Position numbers and translations under genes: made by a program
Assembly (NCBI GenBank): GCA_963580455.1
Contig: OY756966.1
Coordinates: 22,943,001-23,007,000 of the forward strand
Length of the DNA: 64,000 nt
Source of the DNA: Euonymus europaeus
Lineage: Eukaryota; Streptophyta; Magnoliopsida; Celastrales; Celastraceae
Reading direction: 5' to 3'
The notes under the pieces: model-generated
Database searches by the model: none
What the model was told of the DNA's origin: nothing
Seen by the model: only the letters and a program-made list of their open reading frames with translations
Part shown: positions 1 to 12,235 of the stretch, piece by piece
Position numbering within the stretch: the stretch's first letter is position 1
How the letters are laid out: every line of letters starts with the position of its first letter

Positions 1-258
1 TATTCGATATTCATAGTGTCTCTTTCGCCTGATGAACGGCTATAATTTGTAAGGCTGTATCAAACTATCAAATATTTATTGTAGAACATTAAACGATCAG
101 ATGAACAAGTGCATATATTGTATTGGATTATTACTGACCCACAAGAGCATCGCATGTGACAGAATCTGATCTAGGAAAGGAAGGATTTGATCGGTGAATC
201 TGTCTATCAAAGTGTTCAAGCAAGTACCAATCTTCACCAAAAAGAGGAACGAGATTAA

Positions 259-3200
259 TCAAGCGTAAAGATGTAAGTACAGGCTGTATACAAAACAATA
301 TGCTATGTTTTCGAGAACTATGAGTTCGGAGAAACAAACGTGGACAATGTTTTCTTCTTCTGTACGCTCAACTTCCCCGTTAACATCCTTTGTTTCTAAT
401 TTTCTCTGCAAATATGCGGTCAATGCTTGCTTCATGGCTTCCACTATCAATTTGAACTCTGCATTAGTGAAAAATGATCCCGACATCTGTAAAGGAAAGC
501 ATATGAGCAAAAGGGAATAAGGAAAAGTTAGGACACACGTTGAATGCAGTAAGAAAATTCCTTTGGTAACACAATTGGTCCCGGGCCCAGATAAAGAAGG
601 TGGTTGGTTTGAAGTAGCATACAAAACTTTCCCGAATCATATGAATGTGAATACTGATGAAATAATATTATAAATTTTCATTTGGATTAGCGTATCTGCT
701 ACAAACTTTGCAAAATGTTCGGTGGCGAGGATTTAGTGGTATGCTGATATGGTAAGAAACACAAAACTACCAAAATGTCAATTTTTATATCAAATCATAC
801 ATGCATAAGAATGCTCAGCATTCAGGACCATGTACTTTCCAGTCATTTACAATAATTTACTTAGTATTTTTGCTTCAATCAAGAATGTCACGTACCTCTA
901 TGCATTTATTCAGTGACGTTAAAATTATTGAGCAAATGTCTTCTTCTTGTTCCTGAAATTGTACATTTCACATATATTATACAGAAAAATATATCACTAA
1001 GAATCATTGAGACGGGATAGGCTGATAAACTGTGAGTTGTAGTTGCAAGGTATACATTGCCTAGAGCTCCCACCAAAGCTGTAGTAATGATGATGACAAA
1101 CTTTTGAATGTATGATTCCTTTTTTCCTTGAGATTTGACGGAACGCAACAGCTCTGGCATAGCTACAATTCATACATATATTGAAAATAAGCTTTTGAAG
1201 ACCACTTAGGCAACGGATAAGTGAAAAAGTGAAGCTGACCTGATGCAGAAGCCTTTCTTATTTCAGGTTCGAGTCGAAAAGTGAGCAGAGGAACCAATAT
1301 GTTTGCAGCCTGGATCACATTCAACCTCATTGGACAAATTTCAACGATTTTTCAGCTGAATTTACTGACAACGGTGGGGGAAGGAATTGACTGACCTCAC
1401 GGATCCATGGGGAAAACATCTCCTTCATATGAAATGCACAGGTGGATAATAGTATGCATGCCATGGTCTTCTCCCTTAAGCGATCCATGTGCACTCTACA
1501 AAATATATGTATATAGCCTTTAGTTAAAATTCAAATGTACCATACATTAAAGACAAATCTGTTTTGCATACATCGCCAACTTGACCGGAAAATCAAAATA
1601 TGCACGTTCTTAGTCTGATAGCATGTCAATAAAATTAACGTTTGCTACCTTAAACCTTAGCAGAACCTATATGAGCGATTGAGCACTTATATTTGTATAC
1701 AGACACACACATGCAAAAGTACAGATTTAGAAAACAAAAAAAAAACTTAAGTAAACCAATTTTACCTTGTATTGAGTTAAGCAAGGATACAATCAGTCAC
1801 TTTGTGCAAAGAAAGTCAGGATACTAACCTCTGACTAACTGACGACTCTTGAGGGTTTAGTCGAGCGGAGTTGAGAAAATCAGGCATCAAATCTTGAATA
1901 TAAGGAGTGACATCCTGCTCTAAGCATTTACAGAAGTGCACCCAGGCCTGTACCACAAAATTAATAATTTTTCACAAGATGAGTATAAGGTAGAGAAGCA
2001 GAATATTTTAGTCATTTTATTTCACATACTTTGAAGATGTAGAATCTTGTCACATAATCTGTCTTTTCCAGTGATGTCTGCACTGAGATAACAACTCCGA
2101 TGACCTAGCATAAACAGAAATTAAATGAAGCTATTCAACATCAATAACCACGATTTGAAACGTTAATAAAGGAAAATATCTAACTAATTTGTTCACTTCT
2201 ATAAAGGAAAATATGACTTGTAAATAATGCTATGATACCAATGCCAAGTCTATTCATAGACAGAAGCTCGCAATGGAATCTCCTTATTTGAAAATTTCCA
2301 ACGACAACTAGGATTATGGAAGAGAGGCTAGAATCTATTTTTGATATTTGAAGTGTCAACTTATGAAGCCCTCCAACATTCCTTTCAAGATCCAAGCACA
2401 TTGATGAGCGATACCATTGGACTCACAATATGATATCGTACATGAAGTTATGAATCTGTAATTATCCACACTAATGAGAATGTGTGAAGTAAGATGTCAA
2501 AGAAGAATAAGAAGTATCTTGGATAAAGGAAGACTATGAACTTGTTAGAGCCTCACACACAAGATTGGAAAAAGTGATTTGCCATTTGCGTCCATCCCAT
2601 GTTGGGTGTTAGAAACAAAATTCTGACTCTCCAAACCAAGAAAAATACTAAAAAGAGCAGAGTAAGTGTTAAGAGTTTTCATCTTGAAAAGTCATAAACA
2701 TGTAATTGCTTTTCGAGACAAGAAAATAGAAAATTGTTCGGCTAGGTGGTATGTGAAAAGAAAAAAGAGGATGAACAAAGAAAAGTAGAGATTGACAGAT
2801 TTCTGTTTGAGTTTCTGAAGAAGTACTCAACTCCGTTCAAGCTCCAGATTCTCAGGTTATCTTTATCAATGTTCGTAAACATGCTACGCTCATTATATAT
2901 GTTGAGTGGTGGATTCCATTGACTTTAAACAACAATCTCGTGGTTTTTCCGATTAGAGAGTTTGTATGTTTGAATAATTGGATATTCTTTTTCTAGTCAC
3001 AAAAAGAGGAGCTTGAAAAACAACTTAATCATTTGGTTATCGTGTTTTTGGTTACAGATTTTTCTAACACCGCCAACCGTCCAAATGAAAACAAAACAAT
3101 AGAATGTGAGACAAAAATATCACCTCCTTAGCAAAAATCTCGAATTTTTGCTTTCCAATGGCAACTGCTATGCACCCAATGCAATCAGCGTTCTTGGCAA

Positions 3201-6200
3201 GGAGCAACTCAGGGCGAAAACCAGTTAAGCTAAACATAACCAACTGACGCATAACAGTCTCGTAATGCTTCTGGAAGTAGGCCTACATATACATTTTTTG
3301 TGTAAGTAGTAGACCAACAAAATATATTAAAACAACAGATGGATTACTATGATCCATATGAAGATTGAAGAAGCACCTGTGACAAGCTGGCGACAGATGC
3401 TATCGCTTCGAGTGTCGTCTCATGCAATTTATTGTTCTTATTCTGGAAAATGCAGATTGTCATGTCAACCAAATAAAAAGTTGGATAGAATTATGAAACT
3501 TCTACGAGAGGCGTGTAATTGTCTGCATACGAGAAGTACTAGCTTTATTACCCACTAGCTCTGGTTTTTGGCAATTTGATCGAATAGGCATGCATTTTAG
3601 CAATGCTAAAATAAATAGGTACATAAAGAACCAAGGAATGTTTCATAAGCGCCGATATGGAATTGTGATATCAACGATTACCTTCAGAAGTGCAACTAGA
3701 TTATCCACTGTTTCACCCAAGTAGGGAGATAAATCATCAGGAATACATTTCTGACAGAAAGTGCAGATGGCCTGAGTAGCTTTCATCTGTAAAAATATAT
3801 GTTTGTCATGGGTCAGTTACTGAATGATCCATGTCGTGATAACATATATATTGGAAGAGATAGTATTCATAATGAAGACGGTGAATAATTTTACGATGTA
3901 AAAAAGTACAAATTACTTACAGTTGCAAACCTCAACTTCCATCGCATCATTAACGAAAATGCATTCAATGCGTTGGCCACTTTTCAGCAAAAAAGATGAC
4001 ATAGCTTATATATTCATACCTTTGCCTTTATCTGTGTTAAAAATGAATGCAAAGCTAAAAAGGACAGTACCTACTACAATGTGGTTCTGGTACAATACTT
4101 TCCATAATGCAGTGCACATAATGCTCAAGATTTACGTCAACTCGTCGAAGCATTTTTAATCATAAAATAAATAATAGTACGTGTGAAGCATTGATTACTA
4201 CGATCACATTGTGCTGAAAAAATAGGCGGCTGCACCTACATTGAGGTATCATCGTGGAAAAAGAAAGGCAATGAAAATAAAGAATCATAAGATGTTTACG
4301 TATGTATTGCAGGAAAAATGAATATCATTAATGTAATCGGACTTGGAAATGAATCAAGGATAGCAAAAATAGAGCTCAAAGTTGTTTACATTTACCACAT
4401 GATCTACAGCGATAAAAACACGTGTACCTGCAGGTGTGGATTCTGGCTATTCTTTATTACTGCAGAAAGTGCTGGCAGAGTTCTGTGACAGTTTTGAGCA
4501 TGTAATTTCCGTCCAACATTCAGTAGTGCCTCAATAGCATTTATTGAAGCCAAGCGTACTCGAGGATGGAAATCTTGCAATGCTATCAAAACCACTGCCC
4601 TAGCTTGCTCCATGTCAATGTGATCAGTGATTGCCTGACAAAAAAAAAATGCTATAGATAAAGTGCATTGTCAATGTGATCAGTGATGGCTCAACCACTT
4701 TTTATACCCTCAGGTGGCGGGAATCGACATTAAGCCTGTACAAGACTCTCCCACTTAATCATGATATCCAATTCTGCATTGCTAGGAAAGCATGTTTAAT
4801 ATAGTGCCATTAATATATTTACACATTCTTGTTCTTGTGTACCTAAATCCAACAAATCATGAGCAAACTTTCCAACAAGAGCATTTTAGGGAAGTAAAGA
4901 GGCAGCTGGCTGCCTCTACATTTTTGAAGAAACGATTTTCGCGACGTTTTTCATATAAACAGAACCTTGTTTTCATCAATGCATGGAGATATAGTTCTAT
5001 CACATCAGAACTTCTCAAAACCTACATCTCTTCTAACAAAGTGGAAACAAGATTTAAGCAACGGTAACTAATCTAACTGATATAAATTCAGAAAATAATA
5101 GCAATGGATCTTTGGCATCCTATCTTTACGAGTTCTGTGTTGTATTCTTGAAAATTGCGCCACTAAATAATATTAAAAGGTATAGAGAAAAGTTTTAGGG
5201 AACTTACCTAATGAAGAAATAAATAAATAAAACCCTATTAGTGGACAATAAACGAATTTGCAACCACGTTGGAGGATCACAATCCTCTTATGTATCTTAA
5301 CTAGACTCTTACTTTTTCATATCTAAACAGATATATAGGACAGGAACCTTTTAACCATTGTTTTTATGTTAATGATCTAGTAGGTTGGGTGGCTTTAACT
5401 ATCTTTTTTCCCATTTGGATTTTCTATGCTTCAAATCCGATAGGATTTCTCCATACACCGATGAGTCACCATACTAGATTCTTGATTTCCAACATCGATC
5501 TACTTAAAGTTTTGGCTAGATCATATTAAGACTATGGTCATCTCTCTCGAAACAATCCAATTAGATTATTAATTGCACAACAAAAGAGCTCATAGAGTAA
5601 ATTAATAAGAAGCTAATCTACTTTAAATGAAACTCAAAAAAGTTAGTCGATAACATTACCTCTGAAAGTAGTTGAAGTGAAGTAATTCCAGCATGACGCC
5701 TTTTCCAGTCCGGGGCAGCTACAAACTGAGCTATCAGCTCAAGAGCAAGAGACGCACTTTTACGTTTACTCACTTCAAATCTAACCTGCTCCAAGCAGGC
5801 AGTCCCAACCCTGTAACTTTCTTCATCCAAAAATTCCTCACCCTCCTCCTCCTCCTCAAGATCTTTTCCATCTTGATCATCCGCAATATTTGATATCATT
5901 TCGATCAAGGTAAGGAGAAATCTGTTGAATTTATCAGTAGTCAGGCTGTTCAGCATTTCATTTATCTCATTTCTCCATTCTTCATTAAGCAATATAAAAA
6001 TCTCTAGAGCCATGATCGAAGCCTCCACTCCTATGCCATTCATTTCTGTAACCGTAAGAACCAATTCAAAAAGAGAATTAACTTGCCTTTCGTAGATTTC
6101 CTGCCTTTCCTTCACCAAGTCAACCAACTTCTTAAGACCCGTTTGTATGATGTCTCTAAAATCCTCATTCATTGGTTCAGACAATGACCTCCTCATTGAA

Positions 6201-7078
6201 ATCAAGAGGTTACTGATCCAAAAATGGTCAGTAGGCTGTTTCAGTTTATTCATAAAAATGACAGATGCACCAAATGCCAGCATTCGAATTTCGGCATTCA
6301 TGGAATTCAAGCATGCCGAGATTGACAAATATATAGTGTCAAGATAAGGATTAACGAAATCTGGTACGTTCTTGAACAATTCATGGAACATCAAAAGCCC
6401 CAATCCTTGTTGTTCTGGAGTCTCTGAGCCAAGGCACGAAACTATAAAATCAAGCAGCTCAGGCCAGCCATCATTTTTGCTCTGAAAGGCTATGTCATAG
6501 ATGATCGTGCACAAGATTCGGAAAACGGTTTTTGATTCCTCTTTTGCGAGTAAAGAAAGAACATCTGATTTAAGCTCAGAGAGGATCATGGGAGAGATGA
6601 AGGGCCAAGAGGGAAAGTGATAGTGAGGGAGAAGGTCTTGAAGGAGTGAGGCTGCAGAGATTCTAGTACGAAATTTAAAAGATGAATTGGAGATGTGTAA
6701 GAGCTTTAGGGACAAAGCATTCGGGTAGTTTTGCCAGCAGTATTTGAACAAGGTTTCTTGCTGTTTGTCCAGTGGAGGGACATTAACGACGTTGTTGATA
6801 AAACTCTCCATTGATGAATGATCAGAGGATTCCAGAAGCTCTCTCGCTTCCTTTTGTAGATCCTCAGATACATTCTCAGCTGGAGTCCTATCGGGGATTT
6901 TCGGTTTCTTTCTACGTTGGCAATGCCTACGTCTTGGACGACAAGAGGGTTTTACTGCCATTTCATCAAGAATTTGTTCCGAGAAAAAGTAACAATTTTT
7001 CCGAGAAAACTGAGATGGGTTCTCCCAAGGAAGGATTTTCCTGGAGGGTCTGTGGCTTGGGGTTGGTGGGTGCGACAT
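259..7078 (-). CDS. Importin-beta-3/importin-5-like HEAT-repeat protein (divergent, C-terminus uncertain)
   Basis: Karyopherin-beta family member related to importin-5/KPNB3 (Arabidopsis At5g19820 type), which carries cargo through nuclear pores under Ran-GTP control. Exons read on the minus strand: 7078-5660, 4634-4428, 3786-3682, 3442-3377, 3282-3124, 2104-2030, 1947-1829, 1495-1396, 1309-1240, 1162-1056, 486-259. They sum to 2655 nt in one frame, 884 residues. HEAT motifs align in order with importin-5, for example FHPRVRLASINAIEALL (exon 2), LHETTLEAIASVASLSQ (exon 4), AWVHFCKCLEQDVTPYIQDL (exon 7) and AMPELLRSVK (exon 10). The start at 7078 gives a basic 40-residue leader; the ATG at 6961 is an alternative. 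Against the usual ~1100 residues it lacks the acidic loop between exons 7 and 8, about 20 residues between exons 10 and 11, and roughly the last 200 residues. After residue ~860 the frame no longer resembles the family. It could be a diverged paralogue or a decaying copy. Confidence 0.75.
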
Positions 7079-7210
7079 GGGTTTTTGAGAAAGAGAGGGA
7101 GGTTTAAGGAAGTTAAGACAGCAGTTGTTTGAATATGAGTGGACTTCGGAGATTTATAAGAAATCAAGAAGGGCATGAATGTAATCTCAACTCTGCCCAA
7201 GAATGACAAT

Positions 7211-8820
7211 ACGACAAACTGTACGTTATGGACCTCGTCTTTACAATACAGAAATTAAATACCCAAATACAAAACAGCCAACCCTCAAATATTTACAGAT
7301 TTAGGAAGGAACATAATGGCTGATCCTTCATTACATTTTGACATCATTGGATTTGCTAGTATTGCAAGCAGAGTTGGTAGAGCCATAAACATTGCGAAAT
7401 ATCGTATTTTAATATTTTATTGTACACTTAACATTTTATTGTAATATCGTATTTCATTATAAAAATTGGGTATGAATGAGACAATATTAACTGTTTAGTC
7501 CTATATCATTTATCATCAATTTGTGATTGAAAATGGGTTTTCCGATTCTATCAAGATTTATCTCTGACTGCTAGAATGAATTCCTTCATTCTGGATTCGG
7601 CTCACAGCTTTTGAGACAACTTAATTTACTTTTTTTAAAAAAAATAATCAGATTAATTACATGGAAAACTATGTGCGTTTCGAAAATCTGGACTCCGGTA
7701 ATAATTAATTTTTTTCTGTTGATACTAATCGAACATGAAACATGTGAAGAGATTAGTCTTATCTGTGTGGTTTGGCATATTATTTATTGCCGAGTGAAGT
7801 TGTAGAACGGGCCGGGCCTAGCACGTTCTTTTCACTTTGGTCAACGGGACAGGCCTTGATGGGCTATAACGGGCCTCAAGCCCATCATGCACCTCTATGC
7901 CTATGCATGCAATGATCATCTTTTTTTATTTTTTCCCTCTCAAAAGTAAGATAGATGATGGGTTGACAACTGACCAGGAGCTTGCAGCGTGAGGACGAGA
8001 GGCCCGAATACTTGTAACGTGGGATTCATGGGATCGTTGAATTTTCCATTAACATTTATTCCTATTTTCCTTTAAATATATTAATCGTAGTAGCGCCATT
8101 AGCATCCGGCAATTGCTTGAGATTTGAAACCTTTAAAATATATATAACATTGGAGTATGCAGTACCTAGACTAAAACTAGACCGAATATTCGAATAGACT
8201 AGACAAACAAATAATTATATTAACTCTAAAATCCATCTTCTTCGTCGTCAAGACGTGTCTGCATGGATGTCAATCTCATTCAGACTTAGAAATCTCATCA
8301 CTATCGAATATGGATCAAGTATTTGACACCAAAATACGACATATGAATGAGATTCAGAAGAAAAATTTAACAGAAGATTTGACGGATATGAAAGGATTTG
8401 AGTAAATACATGGTTGTTATTTATAGATCCCTGAAACAAAAACTTTATTCAAGTTTTTTACTGTCACCAACCAAACTGTTTTTTACATTTTTATGGATAA
8501 TTTATTGATCTACAACTAACCCAAAAAACTTTTTTATCTGATGGAAATACTGCTCTTGATTTGAGGTAGCATAATTTAAGTCCTCTCTCATATAAAAATT
8601 AATTAACACGACTTATACTGAAAAACCATTCTAACTTATTTCTTTAAAAATCAGGGTTTAATTATAAACTTCAATATTTTAAAAAACAATGTGGCTTAAA
8701 TACAGATATTTCAAAATCCAGGGATCAACGGCAAATTTAACGAAAAATGGGGTTGAAATATAGATATTTCAAAATTCGGGGGTGTAACTATAATTTATTC
8801 AAAATGGAGAGAAAAATAAG
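7211..8820. other. Intergenic DNA, importin-like gene to tRNA-Tyr
   Basis: AT-rich, no supported gene. The divergent importin promoter should lie at its left end. A GC-rich patch near 7808-7890 contains repeated gggcc/ggcct words of the sort seen in degraded plant transposons, but no termini were found. Short ORFs here have no recognisable domains. Confidence 0.5.
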
Positions 8821-8906
8821 TCCGACCTGCCGGATTCGAACCAGCGACCTAAGGATTACAATATTCATACTACAGTCCTCCGCTCTACCAACTGAGCTAA
8901 GGTCGG
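8821..8906 (-). tRNA. tRNA-Tyr (GTA anticodon) with 13-nt intron
   Basis: Read on the minus strand from 8906, the sequence folds as a cloverleaf. The acceptor stem CCGACCT pairs with AGGTCGG and is followed by discriminator A at 8821. The D-loop TAGCTCAGTTGGTAGAGC is the A box and GGTTCGAATCC is the B box. The anticodon loop reads CTGTAG followed by a 13-nt intron (TATGAATATTGTA) and then ATCC, so the intron begins one base 3' of anticodon GTA as in other nuclear tRNA-Tyr genes. The mature length is 73 nt without CCA, which is added after transcription in plants. A T-run just downstream (8814-8818 on the complement) would stop RNA polymerase III. Confidence 0.96.
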
Positions 8907-9362
8907 TTGAGAACATTTCTGGAGATTATGTTATAAGTATAATAATCACGAGATGTTGACAAAATATTTTAGCCACCATTTTTTTTTGAAGAAAAAGGTA
9001 AATGGCCTTCAATAGTTCAATTATATCAAAACAACAGTGCAATACACAGCATCTCTACTCAACAAGTTTAACACTAATGTACTGAAAAACAAACACAATC
9101 TAAAAAATAAGCTTGAAAAAACAAAACATACATAAAATCACACCATAACACGCCTCAAGAAAGATTCCAAGACCCTCTTTACTAACGATTAACCCAGCTT
9201 AACCAATCTCATTATGACATCGTTCATTTAGTAGCGAATGTAAAAAAAAAGTAGGAAGGCTTGGTCTACGATAAAGTTAGAAATTAATGGGAGGATAATT
9301 CGGGGACTGCTCTCCTAATTTTTATGTAAGGATTGTTTAAGAAAAAAAATCACCAAAAATAA

Positions 9363-9384
9363 GTATATATATATATATATATAT
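9363..9384. repeat. (TA)n microsatellite
   Basis: Uninterrupted TA dinucleotide run in intergenic DNA. Confidence 0.9.
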
Positions 9385-9884
9385 TTAGTCATTAGATTAA
9401 ATAAATATCTACAATTCAAATATAAAATGTTCAAGACAACAAAAAAAAATCATTTAAGTTATGTTAAACGATTTTTCAGTGAGTATAAATCATCTATCAT
9501 CTTGTATCAATCAATATTTGTTGTATTGTATGAGTATGTACTAGCCAATAATTATAATTTATATATTAATCATACATATTACACAGTTATTATAAAAATA
9601 TAAATATTTTCAATAATATATACATTATATGCTTATTTTTGATAAATGTTTATAAGCTGTTTAAAAAACAAAAATTTGTGGGGTTGAGCCTCCAATCCAA
9701 GTAAAGAACGGATGGATTCAATAAGCATCTCTTTGTCGATAAATTTTAAAAAATAAGCTGAAACTTAACTATAAAAAAAGTATAGTTGTTTTTTTACTCT
9801 AAAGAGTTAGTAAATTATCACCTAAACATAATTTTCTTATATAATTATATATAATTTTCCCTTAAATACGAATTTAATTTAAAT

Positions 9885-10015
9885 ATGAATCTCAAGTAAC
9901 TTATAAATGTGAATTCCAAGTAGCTTAATTGACAAATTGAATCTTATGTAATATAGAATCCCAAGTTTGAGCCCCACTGTTCATCCCTTCCCTTTATTCA
10001 AAAATAAACAATACA
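9885..10015 (+). mobile_element. SINE-like tRNA-derived fragment
   Basis: The stretch has an A-box-like segment (AGTAGCTTAATTGACAAATTG) and, about 35 bases on, a B-box-like AGTTTGAGCCCC. A close relative occurs at 47381-47470 with GAGTAGCTTAGTTGACAAGC and GAGTTCGAGCC. Two dispersed copies with the same spacing suggest a tRNA-derived SINE family. I could not define the ends or flanking duplications. Confidence 0.45.
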
Positions 10016-10337
10016 TAATTTCCCTTAAATTATTAATATTAGTAGATTAATATATAAATTATAATTAGCAGGATATTAATATCATATGATATAATATGGT
10101 TGGCCCACATTTGGAGGGACTAGGGTGGGTCCTCCAAAAATGGCTTCCATGAGAACAAATGCAATAGTCACATTTTAATCTCCTCGTTAAATTTATTTGT
10201 GAATCTCAATTTTGATTACACAACAATTTAGACCACATACATATTCCAATATAACCATATCACTACATCTCTCAATACAATTATTTATTTTTCAATTATC
10301 CAAACCAATTATTTTCTTTTCCTACATCCTTTTATCA

Positions 10338-12000
10338 TCAACAAAATTACACAAAAATCAAAATTGGTTAAATCAAAACACATATTTTAATACAATCACG
10401 TCAACAAAACATATCTCATAATCCTAATACACTCATATCACATAAGCAAAAACACATCTTCCATCGATATCTAATATACCCATTAGATTATGTTTGACAT
10501 AATGATTAGGAAAAGTTGAATTGGAAAGAATTTATAAAAATGAACGTTTACTTTATATTTATAAGAATTAAAAAGTGTCCGAGAGAATTTATGTGTGCGA
10601 ACACACCTCAAACCATAGTTTTAATCAAGGTTTTGAAAACCGGACCGGTCATCGAACCGGAAAATTATTCGGTTCATGGTTCAATGGTCCAAGTGGGGTT
10701 CAACCGTGATTTGAACCGGGTTCAATGTTATTAATTATTATATATATATTTATATATTATAAGTAATAATTAAAACTATTTAATATTTTATAATTCTCAT
10801 AGTAATATAGAAATATAACATTAATATGTCTCTTTATTAAAAAAATCGCAACTATTCATAGGTTCTCAAATATTCATTTAACAAAAAAAATTATATGTCA
10901 AATGATAAAATAAATAAAAATTATTTATGCAATCATAGAATCGTAAATTAAAATTAAATATTTATTAAAAATCGAATTAAGAATTATATGAGTGAAACAC
11001 ATGTATATTACAACCATTTTCATCATCATAATATGAGTTTTTATATCAAAAAATTTAGTTGACAACATGAATATATGAAAAAATTAACTGAAATTTATTG
11101 CAATGAATTTTTATTAAATTAAATATTTGAAATAAATAAATATATATTATTTTCTATAAATTTAATTAATATATAGAAATACTATATATTTAATTAGTGT
11201 TTGACTTTAAATTAAACTTGAGAGATATGATACATTAATATAATGATTCACCATAGATCAACAAAGTTGGATAGCTTACTTGGTCAAAAGACTAGCTTTT
11301 AGTAAGGAGGTCTTGAGTTTTAATCCTAGCAAAAGCAATTTTTCCAAAATTTTCCAACGAAAACCAGCTCAACCGGTCCAACCAGGAACCGGCCGGTTGT
11401 CAAAAGGGGCGATTCTTCCTACCCGGACTGGACATAGGGCCGATGACCGGTCGAATCGGTCCGGTCCGGTTTTAACAACCTTGGTTTTAATAAAGGGTTG
11501 AGAGGTTCGTGAACCCTATTTATACCTTGAATGTTCGCACTAAACAATAATTCCTCCTTTGTTCAGGAACGTCTTCCAACCACTCTCAACACATCTTCAA
11601 CAAAATTACACAAAAATCAAAAATTAGTTACATCAAAATGCATATTTTAATACAATCACATCAACAAAACATATCTCATAATCCTAATACACTCATATCA
11701 CAGAAGCAAAAACACATCTTCCATCGATAGCTAATATACCCATTAGATTATGTTTGACATAAAGATTAGGAGAAGTTAAATTAGAAAGAATTTATAAAAA
11801 TGAATCATTTACTTTATATTTATAAGAATTAAAAAAATGTCTGAAAAAATTTATGTGTGCACCTCCATCCATAGTTTTAATAAGAGGTTGAGAGAATTCG
11901 TGAACCCTCTTTGTATCTTATACCTTGAATCTTCGTGCTAAGCAATAATTCCTCCTTTGTTTAGTAACGTCTCCCAACCACACCCTCTAACATATGTTCA
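10338..12000. repeat. Tandem segmental duplication of ~395 bp (two copies, first split by a hAT element)
   Basis: Copy A is 10338-10625 plus 11484-11596; copy B is 11597 to about 12000. Both begin TCAACAAAATTACACAAAAA and share long stretches such as CTCATAATCCTAATACACTC and CCCATTAGATTATGTTTGAC in the same order, with scattered substitutions. Copy A carries the hAT element at 10626-11483; copy B has the corresponding uninterrupted site at 11874-11881. Copy B ends just before the probable transcription start of the MAP3K epsilon gene, so the duplication lies in its promoter region. Confidence 0.92.
10626..11483. mobile_element. hAT-type non-autonomous DNA transposon (858 bp) with 8-bp TSD
   Basis: The element begins CAAGGTTTTGAAAACCGGAC and ends with the near-inverse, GTCCGGTTTTAACAACCTTG. 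It is flanked by perfect 8-bp direct repeats GTTTTAAT at 10618-10625 and 11484-11491. Subterminal regions are full of CCGGT/ACCGG words, typical of hAT subterminal repeats, while the interior is AT-rich and encodes no transposase. The 8-bp target duplication and CA...TG ends assign it to the hAT superfamily. The uninterrupted paralogous site at 11874-11881 has one copy of GTTTTAAT, which confirms both boundaries. Confidence 0.93.
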
Positions 12001-12049
12001 AGCATGCCATTAAGCACACACGATTCTATGTCCTCATAATCTGAGCTGG

Positions 12050-12235
12050 AGTGCCTCTCTCCCTCTCTCCCCTTCGCTTTTTGTGAGAGCTCTGTCACGT
12101 TCGCCGGAACCTGGCGATTGCTAGCCCTAATTCAGTTCCGGTGTCAGTTTCCTCGAAATGGAATTCTTGTAGGCTTTCTGTTGCTCGAGAGCGAGGAGTG
12201 AAAGCCAGTAATTGGCTTTTCAAGGAGAAGGAAAA
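12050..12235 (+). promoter_or_regulatory. 5' leader of MAP3K epsilon with CT-rich tract
   Basis: A pyrimidine tract (about 12055-12076, CTCTCTCCCTCTCTCCCC) is of the kind common near plant transcription start sites. The ~160 bases that follow lead to the ATG at 12236, whose context is aaaaATGtc. No clear TATA box was seen in the duplicated segment just upstream. Confidence 0.5.

Larger units (their letters stand above)
8907..10337. other. AT-rich intergenic DNA
   Basis: No gene supported. It contains a TA microsatellite (9363-9384), a SINE-like tRNA-related stretch (about 9885-10015) and otherwise low-complexity AT-rich sequence. Confidence 0.6.

Noticed and set aside
8747..8959. 70-codon ORF across the tRNA
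   Set aside because: Antisense to the tRNA-Tyr gene; the RNA gene explains the sequence.
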